Notes: a model not told the origin generated them from the letters alone. Positions 43,992 through 53,230 are shown, counted from the stretch's first letter. The stretch is 64,000 nucleotides of DNA from Salinimicrobium soli (GCF_048323655.1 NZ_JBLUWW010000001.1:248001-312000); one strand, 5' to 3'. Translations and numbers: made by a program.

Positions 43992-45146
43992 CTAAATTTT
44001 CTGAAGAATTTCGGCAGCCTTTTCCAGGGTCTCATCGGTTTTCGCAAAGCAAAATCTTAGCTGCCGGTGATCCAAATTCTCTTTATTGAAAGCTGAAACC
44101 GGAATGCTGGCTAACCCGTGTTCCTTTATTAACCTCTCCGCAAATTCCACATCAGATTCCGAAGAGATCTCCGAAAAATCCAACAACTGAAAATATGTTC
44201 CTTGGGAAGGACTAAAGTTGAATCTGCAACCTTCCAAAAGTGACAAAAATTTATCCCTTTTTTGCTGGTAAAACTTTCCGAGGTTGAGATAGTGGGCGGG
44301 TTGCTTCAGGTATTCTGCAAAGGCTCTTTGAGTGGGATGATGAACACAAAATACGTTCACTTCCATCACCTTTTGTATTTCGGCCATCAATTCTGAAGGG
44401 GCCACACAATATCCCATTTTCCAGCCTGTATTGTGAAAGGTCTTCCCAAAAGAAGCACAAACAACGGCTCTTTCAGCCAGCCCTGAAAAGGCAGATGCGC
44501 TGTAATGTTTAGCGTCATCAAAAACAATATGTTCGTAAACCTCATCACTCAGCAGGATCACATCAGTACCGTTTAAAACCTGCTCCAGTTTTTGCATATC
44601 TTCTTTACCGAAGACATTCCCGCTTGGGTTATGCGGGGTATTGATGATCAACATCCTGGTCTTTGAATTGATCTTTGCCGCCACTTCCTGCCAGTCTACC
44701 TTATATTCCTTTCCTTGCATCTGGATAAGAACAGGCTTGCCTCCACACAGTTCAATTGCCGGTTCATAGCTGTCATAAGCCGGTTTTAGAACGATCACCT
44801 CATCTCCGGGTTTTACAAAAGCGGTAATAGCGAGATATAAAGCCTGAGTGGCACCATCGGTCACCGTGACTTCAGTATTCTTGTCGTAAGATTTCCCGTG
44901 CAACTGTTCAATTTTCTCAACGATCTGTTCCCGTAAAGGGCTGATTCCCGGCAGAGGTGCATATTGGTTGTAGCCTTCATTCATAGCCTTTGTCACAAGG
45001 TCCTTGAGCTGTTGATCGGTCTCGAAATTAGGATAGCCCTGGGACATATTCAGGGCCTTATATTTATAGGCCATGGTAGACATCACGGTAAAAATACTGG
45101 TGTTATGCTTCGGAAGTTTAGATGAAAAATCAGGTTTCACGGACAT
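43992..45146 (-). CDS. PLP-dependent aminotransferase (methionine/glutamine transaminase type)
   Basis: 384 residues from ATG at 45146. A longer frame to 45188 exists, but those codons translate the sdhB terminator hairpin, so it is rejected. Class I/II motifs: NMSQGYPNF, TDGATQALYLAITA, NTPHNPSGN and the PLP lysine K235 (ASFGKTFHNTGWK). The LNMSQGYPNF start and GWK-MGY resemble kynurenine/glutamine transaminase K and bacterial methionine aminotransferases. With the omega-amidase candidate nearby, it may recycle 2-oxo-4-methylthiobutyrate to methionine using glutamine; substrate is inference. Confidence 0.88.
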   Translation of the reverse strand: MSVKPDFSSKLPKHNTSIFTVMSTMAYKYKALNMSQGYPNFETDQQLKDLVTKAMNEGYNQYAPLPGISPLREQIVEKIEQLHGKSYDKNTEVTVTDGATQALYLAITAFVKPGDEVIVLKPAYDSYEPAIELCGGKPVLIQMQGKEYKVDWQEVAAKINSKTRMLIINTPHNPSGNVFGKEDMQKLEQVLNGTDVILLSDEVYEHIVFDDAKHYSASAFSGLAERAVVCASFGKTFHNTGWKMGYCVAPSELMAEIQKVMEVNVFCVHHPTQRAFAEYLKQPAHYLNLGKFYQQKRDKFLSLLEGCRFNFSPSQGTYFQLLDFSEISSESDVEFAERLIKEHGLASIPVSAFNKENLDHRQLRFCFAKTDETLEKAAEILQKI

Positions 45147-45167
45147 TTCTGTTTTTTGAAAAGTTGC

Positions 45168-45197
45168 GAAAAAAAACCCGGACTGCAAAGTCCGGGT
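45168..45197 (-). terminator. Terminator after sdhB
   Basis: ACCCGGACT (45176-45184) and AGTCCGGGT (45189-45197), loop GCAA; the minus strand continues with T8. It lies 22 bases upstream of the aminotransferase ATG. Confidence 0.88.
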
Positions 45198-45224
45198 CTT
45201 ATCAATTCTATCTATTAAAAATGT

Positions 45225-45968
45225 CTATTCTGTGCTGGCTCTCATGTACTCGCGGTTCATGCGGGCAATGTTTTCCAGAGAAATACCTTTTGGACATTCC
45301 ACTTCACAGGCACCGGTGTTGGTACAGTTTCCAAAACCTTCTTTATCCATTTGCTCCACCATGGCAAGCACACGCCTGTTGGCTTCTACTTCTCCCTGCG
45401 GAAGAAGGCTCAACTGGCTTACTTTTGCCGAAGTGAACAACATGGCACTCGCATTCTTACATGCTGCCACACAGGCTCCGCAACCAATACAGGTAGCCGC
45501 ATCAAAAGCCGTATCTGCATTGTCCTTTGGAACCAGGATAGCATTTGCATCCTGTGTATTTCCTGAAGTGTTTACAGAAACGTATCCACCCGCCTGCTGA
45601 ATTCTTTCAAAGGCAGAACGATCAACGATCAAATCTTTGATCACTGGGAAAGCTTTAGCTCTAAATGGTTCAATGGTAATAGTATCACCGTCATTGAACA
45701 TTCTCATGTGCAATTGACAGGTCGTAATTCCGCGGTCTGGGCCATGTGGCTCTCCATTGATCTGAAGGCTACATGTTCCGCAGATTCCTTCGCGGCAGTC
45801 ATGATCAAAAACAACTGGCTCTTCTCCTTTGTCTATCAGGTCCTGGTTAAGAACGTCAAGCATTTCAAGAAAAGACATATCAGGCTCGACTCCTCCCAGC
45901 TGGTAGGTTTCGATTTTTCCTTTAGTGACGGCATCTTTTTGACGCCATATTTTAAGTGTAAGATTCAT
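45225..45968 (-). CDS. sdhB: Succinate dehydrogenase iron-sulfur subunit
   Basis: 247 residues. Three cluster sites: [2Fe-2S] at CREGICGTCSLQING, [4Fe-4S] at CIGCGACVAAC, and [3Fe-4S] at CTNTGACEVECPKGI. The order and spacing fit type-B succinate:quinone oxidoreductases. It passes electrons from SdhA to the membrane heme subunit. Separated from sdhA by a 71-base repeat element. Confidence 0.97.
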   Translation of the reverse strand: MNLTLKIWRQKDAVTKGKIETYQLGGVEPDMSFLEMLDVLNQDLIDKGEEPVVFDHDCREGICGTCSLQINGEPHGPDRGITTCQLHMRMFNDGDTITIEPFRAKAFPVIKDLIVDRSAFERIQQAGGYVSVNTSGNTQDANAILVPKDNADTAFDAATCIGCGACVAACKNASAMLFTSAKVSQLSLLPQGEVEANRRVLAMVEQMDKEGFGNCTNTGACEVECPKGISLENIARMNREYMRASTE

Positions 45969-45978
45969 ATTTTATAGT

Positions 45979-46039
45979 ATTGAGTATTGAGTATGGAGTA
46001 TTGAGAAAAATCTAACTTCTAAATACTAACTTCTCAATT
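45979..46039. repeat. Heptad-ladder inverted repeat between sdhA and sdhB
   Basis: Tandem steps TATTGAG / TATTGAG / TATGGAG / TATTGAG (45979-46006); ATTGAGAA (46000-46007) pairs with TTCTCAAT (46031-46038). It shares layout, TTGAGTA words and the TCAATTCTATT end with the atpD-atpC element at 17940-18004. Confidence 0.7.
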
Positions 46040-48043
46040 CTATTTATAGCTTCTCGTTTTAACTTCTATATATTCGTAATCCAGGTTTTCCTTATGCAGA
46101 ACTTCTTTTCCAGGGTCACCTGTGTATTCCCAGGCGGCTACGTACATGAAGTTCTCATCATCCCTAAGGGCTTCCCCTTCTTCGGTTTGATACTCTTCTC
46201 TAAAGTGACCTCCACAAGATTCCTCTCTATGCAGTGCATCTTTGGCAAAAAGCTCTCCCAGCTCAAGGAAATCGGCTACCCTACCTGCTTTTTCAAGCTC
46301 AGTGTTCATACCATTCATGTCCCCTGGTATACGAACGTCATTCCAGAATTCATCTCTTAGTTGTCTAATCTCTTCGATCGCTTCTTTAAGCCCTGTAGCA
46401 TTTCTTGACATACCTACTTTGTCCCACATGATCTTTCCAAGACGTTTATGGAAGTGGTCAACTGATTTTGTACCATTGGTATTCTTCAGCTTTTCAAGTT
46501 GTCCACGGACTAATTTCTCAGCCTCATCAAATTCAGGACTATCAGTTGGAATGGCTCCAGTACGAATATCGGCAGCCAGATAATCACCCATGGTATAAGG
46601 CAATACGAAGTAACCATCTGCAAGACCCTGCATCAAAGCAGAAGCTCCAAGTCTGTTCGCTCCGTGGTCTGAGAAGTTGGCTTCTCCAGCCGCATACAAT
46701 CCGGGGATAGTAGTTTGCAGGTTATAATCAACCCACAGACCACCCATGGTATAGTGTACCGCAGGATAGATCTTCATTGGAGTCTCATACGGGTTCTCAT
46801 CCACGATCTTTTCATACATCTGGAAAAGGTTTCCGTATTTGGCCTCCACTACCTTTTGACCAAGTTTCTTGATCTGCTCATCGGTAGCATTTTCTATTTT
46901 TTGAGTGGAAACCGCTTCCCTTCCGTAGCGCATAAAAGCACTTCCGAAGTCAAGGAATACAGCCTCACCCGTCTTGTTCACTCCGTAACCTGCGTCACAT
47001 CTTTCTTTAGCAGCCCTGGAAGCCACATCACGAGGCACCAGGTTACCAAAAGCAGGATACCTTCTTTCCAGGTAGTAATCCCTGTCTTCTTCAGCAAGTT
47101 GGGTAGGTTTTAATCTTCCCTCACGAATTGCCTTGGCATCTTCCAGTTTTTTCGGAACCCAGATTCGACCATCATTCCGAAGAGATTCAGACATCAGCGT
47201 CAGTTTAGACTGATGATCTCCTGAAACCGGAATACAGGTTGGGTGGATCTGCGTGAAACAAGGGTTAGCGAAAAATGCACCTTTTTTATGCACTTTCCAG
47301 GCTGCAGTAGCATTACTTCCCATCGCATTGGTAGAAAGATAGAACACGTTTCCGTATCCCCCTGAAGCGATAACAACTGCGTGGCCACTATGTCTTTCAA
47401 TTTCGCCGGTCACAAGGTCCCTGGCAATGATCCCACGGGCTTTTCCGTCCACGATCACCACGTCAAGCATTTCATGACGGGTGTAAGATTTGATCTTTCC
47501 TCGGTTGATCTGGCGGTTCATTGCAGAATAAGCTCCTAACAGCAGCTGCTGCCCTGTTTGCCCTTTAGCATAAAATGTTCTGGATACCAGCACCCCTCCA
47601 AAGGAACGGTTATCAAGCTGACCTCCATAATCACGTGCAAAAGGAACTCCCTGTGCAACACACTGGTCAATAATATTTCCTGAAACCTCAGCAAGACGAT
47701 ATACATTCGCTTCACGTGCACGGTAGTCACCACCTTTTACGGTATCGTAGAAAAGTCGGTAATCTGAATCCCCGTCTCCCTGGTAATTCTTTGATGCGTT
47801 TATACCTCCCTGTGCAGCAATAGAGTGTGCACGACGAGGAGAATCCTGGTAACAGAAGGTCTTCACGTTATAGCCAAGCTCAGCAAGTGTGGCCGCAGCA
47901 CTACCTCCGGCAAGACCTGTCCCAACTACTATAATATCAATATTACGTTTGTTGGCAGGGTTGACCAGGTTAATATGGTTCTTATGATTGGTCCACTTTT
48001 CTTCAAGCGGCCCTTTGGGTATTTTTGAATCTAAAACTGACAT
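46040..48043 (-). CDS. sdhA: Succinate dehydrogenase flavoprotein subunit
   Basis: 667 residues. IVVGTGLAGGSAAATLAELG is the FAD-binding Rossmann motif; the covalent FAD histidine is in RRAHSIAAQGGINA. HPTCIPVSGDH, the active-site region, and the C-terminal REESCGGHFREEYQTE are intact. It oxidises succinate to fumarate in the TCA cycle. Second gene of sdhCAB, 12 bases after sdhC. Confidence 0.97.
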   Translation of the reverse strand: MSVLDSKIPKGPLEEKWTNHKNHINLVNPANKRNIDIIVVGTGLAGGSAAATLAELGYNVKTFCYQDSPRRAHSIAAQGGINASKNYQGDGDSDYRLFYDTVKGGDYRAREANVYRLAEVSGNIIDQCVAQGVPFARDYGGQLDNRSFGGVLVSRTFYAKGQTGQQLLLGAYSAMNRQINRGKIKSYTRHEMLDVVIVDGKARGIIARDLVTGEIERHSGHAVVIASGGYGNVFYLSTNAMGSNATAAWKVHKKGAFFANPCFTQIHPTCIPVSGDHQSKLTLMSESLRNDGRIWVPKKLEDAKAIREGRLKPTQLAEEDRDYYLERRYPAFGNLVPRDVASRAAKERCDAGYGVNKTGEAVFLDFGSAFMRYGREAVSTQKIENATDEQIKKLGQKVVEAKYGNLFQMYEKIVDENPYETPMKIYPAVHYTMGGLWVDYNLQTTIPGLYAAGEANFSDHGANRLGASALMQGLADGYFVLPYTMGDYLAADIRTGAIPTDSPEFDEAEKLVRGQLEKLKNTNGTKSVDHFHKRLGKIMWDKVGMSRNATGLKEAIEEIRQLRDEFWNDVRIPGDMNGMNTELEKAGRVADFLELGELFAKDALHREESCGGHFREEYQTEEGEALRDDENFMYVAAWEYTGDPGKEVLHKENLDYEYIEVKTRSYK

Positions 48044-48055
48044 AATCCTTACCTA

Positions 48056-48718
48056 TTAAAGTTGATTAAAATAATGAAAAAGGGCTATAAAGATGAAGCC
48101 TATCGGGATAATGATCGAAAAGGCAACGGTCGCACCTCTCATTCCTTTGTAGAACTTTTCATGCCATCCCACCGTTTGGAAGGAAGAAGAAAAGCCGTGC
48201 AATAAATGTAGGCTAAGGAAGATAAAGGAAATCACGTAAAGTCCTGTTCTAACAGGGTCAGCGAATTTCGCCACCAGTTCAGGATAGTATCTCATTGGAT
48301 CTTCCGGATCAATTACAATGTACTTGTGATAGATCTCCGGAAACCAAAAATCATAAAAATGAAGCCCTAAAAAGGCCAGGACAACAAGTCCTGTCCAGAT
48401 CATATTCCTGGACATCCAGGAAGAGTTGGCACTTCCGTGAAATTTGACATAACCTACCGGTCTGGCGCTGCGGTTATTCATTTCAAGCACGATGCCCATT
48501 ACAAAATGTACTATCACTCCCAGTATCAATACCGGCTGCAACAGAAACTGAACAAAGAAGTTTGTTCCCATAAAGTGGGAAATTCCGTTGAACGTTTCGG
48601 CACCAAAAACTGAAGTGAAGTTGATTAAGAAATGTTGTAGTAGAAAAAAGACCAAAAACAGTCCTGATAAGGCCATAACAAGCTTTCTTGCTATGGAAGA
48701 TTTGAGGAATCCACCCAT
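48056..48718 (-). CDS. sdhC: Succinate dehydrogenase cytochrome b subunit
   Basis: 220 residues with five membrane helices, the single-chain diheme type of type-B enzymes. SSIARKLVMALSGLFLVFFLLQH carries the first helix (split). Histidines in HFLINF, HFVMGI, HFYDF and HLLHGF are the likely heme ligands. First gene of the operon, with a consensus promoter. Confidence 0.94.
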   Translation of the reverse strand: MGGFLKSSIARKLVMALSGLFLVFFLLQHFLINFTSVFGAETFNGISHFMGTNFFVQFLLQPVLILGVIVHFVMGIVLEMNNRSARPVGYVKFHGSANSSWMSRNMIWTGLVVLAFLGLHFYDFWFPEIYHKYIVIDPEDPMRYYPELVAKFADPVRTGLYVISFIFLSLHLLHGFSSSFQTVGWHEKFYKGMRGATVAFSIIIPIGFIFIALFHYFNQL

Positions 48719-48748
48719 TGGTTAAAATATTTTAATGAAGAATTGTCA

Positions 48749-48779
48749 CAAAAATACGCCCTTTCAATTCACTGACAAA
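48749..48779 (-). promoter_or_regulatory. Consensus promoter of sdhCAB
   Basis: On the minus strand TTTG (48779-48776), exactly 19 bases, TATTTTTG (48756-48749). This is the full Bacteroidetes TTTG-N19-TAnnTTTG pattern, 31 bases before the ATG. Confidence 0.75.
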
Positions 48780-48882
48780 CAATAATAGTTTATTATACGC
48801 TTATTTAGAATGGATATAAAGAATTAGCGAAAACGATGGAAACCTCTGCCTCCAAAGGATTTATATTTAAAAATGTGAACAT

Positions 48883-48966
48883 AAAATGCCATTTTTGGGA
48901 GTAGTGCCAGCCGGAGTTTTACTATCACTCTTTAAGCTTACACACGCCTTCCAAAAATGGCATTTT
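48883..48966. repeat. Perfect 16-base inverted repeat between sdhC and the propeller gene
   Basis: AAAATGCCATTTTTGG (48883-48898) and its exact complement CCAAAAATGGCATTTT (48951-48966) are 52 bases apart. Each arm is itself nearly palindromic. It lies between two divergent-free minus genes, 5 bases before the propeller gene's stop. Confidence 0.8.
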
Positions 48967-48971
48967 TCAGA

Positions 48972-51818
48972 TTATTTTATAATCAGGTCTTGAGAACCTG
49001 TAGCAGAATTTAATTTGATTTCCACTTTGTACTCCCCTTTAGGGATATAAACTTTTCCGGAAGCAGGTTTCTCTTTTGCCTGTTTCTCTTCCGGAAGCTT
49101 TTTAGCTGCAGCTTCAGAAATAGTCAGGTCATACTCTACAGTATTGAATCCTTTTTCAACTTCTGCTTCAAATTCCCGAAGCACCAGCCCTTCTTTAGTT
49201 TTTACAGTCACTTTAGCTTTTCCTGCAGCGGCACTGTAAAACACGAATTCTGTTTTTGGCATGTATGGATCCATCCATTTGCTGTAGCTGTTGCCCCAAC
49301 GTGGTGAGAACCGTACTTCAGCAATTGGAGCTACCCATATTTTCTTATCCAGGTCTTCAGGTTTCATGTCTGAGATCGGGCTAATATCAGCACGATAAAT
49401 AGAACGACCATGCGTCCCGACCACCAGCTGTTTTTCCCTTTTTTGGATCCTCAGATCATGAACCGGAACCTCAGGTAATCCGGTACTGAAGGCTGCCCAG
49501 GAATTTCCACGGTCCATAGAGACGTACAAACCATTATCGGTTCCCAGGTACAATACTTGCTCATTATTAGGATCTTCTCTTATCACGTTCACAGGAGATA
49601 ATGGAAGATTCCCTGAGATATCTTTCCAGGTCTTTCCTTTATCTTCAGAAACATACACATAAGGTTTGAAATCATCCCATCGGTAACCATTAAGGGTCAA
49701 ATACACCCTGTCTTTTTCAAATTCAGAGGCAATCACCCTGGAAACCCAAAGGTCCTTAGGAAGGGAGTCGCTGATCTTCGTCCAGCTGCCCCCGCCATCA
49801 GTAGTAACATGAACCAAACCATCGTCGCTCCCGGCGTATATCAATCCAAACTGGAACGGAGATTCACTAATGCTAGTGAGCGTTCCGTAGGGAACATTAC
49901 CCGGTTTTCCGCCTTCAGTAAGATCATCAGAAATGGCAGTCCAGGTATTCCCCTGGTCCATACTCCGCATGAGTTTATTGCCTCCCAGGTACAGAATATC
50001 CTGGTTGTGCGGAGAAAGTAAAATAGGTGTTTGCCAGTTGAAACGATAAGGTCTTTCGCCCAATTCGTGCTTCGGCTGAATATAAGTACGCTCGCCCGTC
50101 TCCCTGTTGATCCTGAAATAAGTTCCAAACTGGAAGCCTGTGTAAACTATGTCTGAATTTCTGTTGTCGATCTCTACCTGCATTCCGTCGCCACCCATTA
50201 ATCGTTTAAAAGGATAATCTCCATTGGCCTGCCAGGAAGCGTTTTCTTCATTGAGATGTGGCCCTACCCACACTCCGTTATCCTGTAACCCACCATACAC
50301 ATTGTATGGTTTTTCATTGTCAACATTGACTGAGTAGAATTGTCCCACAGCCGGATTGTTGTTAAGGATCCAGTTCTCCCCGTCATCATAAGAGATATTC
50401 ACTCCGCCGTCATTTCCATCAATGAGGTGACCAGGCATATTAGGATCGATCCATAAAGCATGATGATCTGCATGTACATTTTCAGCATCTATGGAAACAA
50501 AAGTCTTTCCGCCATCTTTAGATTTCAAAATAGGCACCCCATAAATATAAATGGCCTTATCGTCGTTCGGGTCCACGTGGATCATTCCGAAGTAATATCC
50601 ATAGCTGTAATACACATCATCCAGGTAATCGTCGTGAGTTTTCTTCCAGGTCTTTCCGCCATCGGTACTTTTATAAACCTGAGCTCCTATCACCGGAGTA
50701 TCGAAAAGGTCTTCATTGGCGTTCCCAAGATAAAGGGCCAGGTCTGCCGGTTTTATTTCGTCGTCCTTCACCATTTCCCTGACCTTCTTTGCTGAATATT
50801 TTTCCGGAAAATCATTGTCTTTCAGAAATTTCCCAAGCTCTTCTTCGGAAAGTTTCAAAAATGCAGCTTTTGACATGTCCTGAAAATCCTCTTTTTGGAG
50901 CCCTTCCTTTTTCTCCTCTTTTTCTTTTTCCCGATGCGCCTGATTATCAAGAACAGCGTAAATAGTTTCAGCATTAAAAGCAGAAAGGCCTATCCGTCCT
51001 ACTCCCTCGCCGGTTGGAAATCCGGAAGCCGGAGTAGAAACCTTTTCCCAGCTTTTACCGGCGTCTGTACTTTTATAGATCCCGCTACTTTCTCCGGAAC
51101 CTTTAAAATCCCATGCTTTTCGCTCCCGCTCCCAGGCAGCAGCATACATGGTATTAAAATCATTAGGCGCCACTGAAATATCTATGATTCCTGTTTGTGG
51201 ATCAATGAACAAGGTTTTCTCCCAGGTCTTTCCGCCGTCTGTTGTTCTGAAGACCCCACGTTCTTCATTTTCGGAATAAAGATGACCCAAAACACCTACC
51301 ACGACTTCATCAGGATTATTTGGGTTTATAAGTATCCTGCTGATGTGATGTGAATCTGGCAATCCCATGAACTGCCATGACTCTCCTTTATCATCAGATC
51401 TTAAAAGGCCTATCCCCGCATAGCTGGACCTGGAAGCATTCACTTCCCCGGTTCCGGCCCAAATTGTTCCGTTCTTCCAGTCTACCGCAATATCACCAAG
51501 ATTAAGAGTCGGTGCATTGTCCATTACCGGAGTAAAGGTGGTTCCGTTATTATTGGTGTACCAGAGTCCGCCGGTAGCGTAAGCCACATAAAATTCTGTA
51601 GAATTCTCCGGATTTACCGCAAAATCAACCACACGTCCACTCATAATGGTGGGTCCAATGTTCTGGAGAGGAAGATTTTTTACGTCGGAAGTTTTCTTAA
51701 GTTGATCTTTCTGTTCGACTGCTTTTTTTACGGCTTCGCCAGAAGTTGCAGGTTGCTGCGGGAAGGAGATCTGAATTCCCAGTAGCAGAAATAGAAATGA
51801 GAGTAGTGTTTTTTTCAT
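48972..51818 (-). CDS. Exported VPS10/sortilin-like beta-propeller protein
   Basis: 948 residues with a signal peptide (MKKTLLSFLFLLLGIQISFP). BNR/Asp-box-like repeats recur (SDDKGESWQFM, TTDGGKTWEKT, STDAGKSWEKV, STDGGKTWKKT, SEDKGKTWKDI, SMDRGNSWAAF), fitting a sortilin-type ten-blade propeller or two stacked propellers. Residues about 293-372 form a charged helical insertion absent from simple propellers. The last 100 residues are a C-terminal beta-sandwich. There is no T9SS tail, so it probably stays periplasmic or outer-membrane associated. Often labelled glycosyl hydrolase, but no catalytic residues are recognisable. Confidence 0.82.
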   Translation of the reverse strand: MKKTLLSFLFLLLGIQISFPQQPATSGEAVKKAVEQKDQLKKTSDVKNLPLQNIGPTIMSGRVVDFAVNPENSTEFYVAYATGGLWYTNNNGTTFTPVMDNAPTLNLGDIAVDWKNGTIWAGTGEVNASRSSYAGIGLLRSDDKGESWQFMGLPDSHHISRILINPNNPDEVVVGVLGHLYSENEERGVFRTTDGGKTWEKTLFIDPQTGIIDISVAPNDFNTMYAAAWERERKAWDFKGSGESSGIYKSTDAGKSWEKVSTPASGFPTGEGVGRIGLSAFNAETIYAVLDNQAHREKEKEEKKEGLQKEDFQDMSKAAFLKLSEEELGKFLKDNDFPEKYSAKKVREMVKDDEIKPADLALYLGNANEDLFDTPVIGAQVYKSTDGGKTWKKTHDDYLDDVYYSYGYYFGMIHVDPNDDKAIYIYGVPILKSKDGGKTFVSIDAENVHADHHALWIDPNMPGHLIDGNDGGVNISYDDGENWILNNNPAVGQFYSVNVDNEKPYNVYGGLQDNGVWVGPHLNEENASWQANGDYPFKRLMGGDGMQVEIDNRNSDIVYTGFQFGTYFRINRETGERTYIQPKHELGERPYRFNWQTPILLSPHNQDILYLGGNKLMRSMDQGNTWTAISDDLTEGGKPGNVPYGTLTSISESPFQFGLIYAGSDDGLVHVTTDGGGSWTKISDSLPKDLWVSRVIASEFEKDRVYLTLNGYRWDDFKPYVYVSEDKGKTWKDISGNLPLSPVNVIREDPNNEQVLYLGTDNGLYVSMDRGNSWAAFSTGLPEVPVHDLRIQKREKQLVVGTHGRSIYRADISPISDMKPEDLDKKIWVAPIAEVRFSPRWGNSYSKWMDPYMPKTEFVFYSAAAGKAKVTVKTKEGLVLREFEAEVEKGFNTVEYDLTISEAAAKKLPEEKQAKEKPASGKVYIPKGEYKVEIKLNSATGSQDLIIK

Positions 51819-51907
51819 TTTGTTGGATATATGTGCCTGAAATTAGGAAAAAGCATCAGTTTGACAAAGTTTTTTCCCGCAATACAGCCTATTGCTTTTA
51901 AATCTTT

Positions 51908-51915
51908 TAATTTTG
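51908..51915 (+). promoter_or_regulatory. Candidate -7 box for the M24 peptidase gene
   Basis: TAATTTTG, 22 bases before the ATG at 51938. Confidence 0.45.
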
Positions 51916-51937
51916 GGGAAATCGAAAAATCAGACCG

Positions 51938-53230
51938 ATGAAATACAATCCGATCGACCGCAATTTATTTATAAAAAACCGCCGGAATTTTACGGCTCAC
52001 ATGAAGCCGAATAGCCTGGCAGTCTTTAATTCCAATGACATTTATCCTATTGGTGCAGACAGCACCATGCCTTTTCAACAGGCAAGAGATCTATTCTACC
52101 TGAGTGGAGTGGACCAGGACAAGAGCATACTTGTTTTGTTTCCTGATGCCCCTTCGGAAGAGCACCGGGAAATGCTGTTTCTAACAGAGACCAATGAGCA
52201 TATAGCCGTATGGGAAGGTGAGAAATTAACCAAAGAGAAAGCCTTCGAAGTCTCAGGTATCAAAAATGTGTTTTGGCTTAAAGATTTTGAAAAGGTCTTT
52301 TTTGAGGTAATGACCCAGTGCGATACCGTTTATTTGAACACAAACGAACATTACCGCGCCAATGTAGAGACCGAAACCCGAGAAGCCCGCTTCATCAAGT
52401 GGTGTAAAAAGAACTTCCCGGCGCACCAGGTGGCCAAAAGCAACCCAATTCTTCAGAGGTTGCGTTCAGTCAAAGATCCTATTGAACTGGATCTTATGCA
52501 AACAGCCTGTGATATTACTGAAAAAGCCTTCCGCAGAGTTTTAAAATTCGTAAAACCGGGAGTTTGGGAATACGAGATAGAAGCTGAATACTGGCACGAA
52601 ATGATCAGAAACCGTTCCAAAGGTTTTGCCTATACACCGATCATTGCCAGTGGAAACAATGCCAATGTATTGCATTACATTGAAAACAATCAGCAGTGTA
52701 AGGAAGGTGAACTGGTGCTTTTGGATACCGGGGCTGAATATGCAAATTACGCCAGTGACCTTTCGAGAACCATCCCTGTTTCAGGAAAATATACCAAACG
52801 TCAAAAGGAAGTTTACAACGCAGTGAACCGGGTGAAGAACGACGCGACAAAAATGCTTGTTCCTGGAACCATGTGGAAAGAATACCACAAGGAGGTAGGT
52901 AAATTAATGACCTCCGAATTATTGGGACTCGGTCTTCTTGATAAAGCAGATGTACAGAACGAGAATCCGGACTGGCCGGCTTACAAGAAATATTTCATGC
53001 ATGGTACTTCTCACAATATTGGTCTCGATACGCATGACTACGGACTTCTTTATGAGCCTATGAAAGCGAATATGGTCTTTACCGTAGAGCCGGGTATTTA
53101 CATTCCTGATGAAGGTTTCGGAATTCGCCTCGAAGATGATGTGGTAATTCAGGAAAAGGGAGAGCCTTTCAACCTGATGCGCAACATCCCTATTGAAGCA
53201 GATGAAATTGAAGACATCATGAACTCGTAA
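51938..53230 (+). CDS. M24 family Xaa-Pro aminopeptidase (aminopeptidase P)
   Basis: 430 residues. The aminopeptidase P N-terminal domain covers 1-170 (QQARDLFYLSGVDQDKS). The pita-bread metal ligands are D263 (LLDTGAEY), D274 (YASDLSRTIP), H359 (HGTSHNIGLD), E384 (TVEPGIY) and E399 (IRLEDD). It should remove N-terminal residues before proline with two Mn/Co ions, in the cytoplasm. The first His of HGTSH replaces the usual HGxGH spacing only slightly. Followed by a double hairpin. Confidence 0.93.
   Translation: MKYNPIDRNLFIKNRRNFTAHMKPNSLAVFNSNDIYPIGADSTMPFQQARDLFYLSGVDQDKSILVLFPDAPSEEHREMLFLTETNEHIAVWEGEKLTKEKAFEVSGIKNVFWLKDFEKVFFEVMTQCDTVYLNTNEHYRANVETETREARFIKWCKKNFPAHQVAKSNPILQRLRSVKDPIELDLMQTACDITEKAFRRVLKFVKPGVWEYEIEAEYWHEMIRNRSKGFAYTPIIASGNNANVLHYIENNQQCKEGELVLLDTGAEYANYASDLSRTIPVSGKYTKRQKEVYNAVNRVKNDATKMLVPGTMWKEYHKEVGKLMTSELLGLGLLDKADVQNENPDWPAYKKYFMHGTSHNIGLDTHDYGLLYEPMKANMVFTVEPGIYIPDEGFGIRLEDDVVIQEKGEPFNLMRNIPIEADEIEDIMNS

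Noticed and set aside
45147..45188. Upstream extension of the aminotransferase
   Set aside because: These codons are the stem and T-run of the sdhB terminator.
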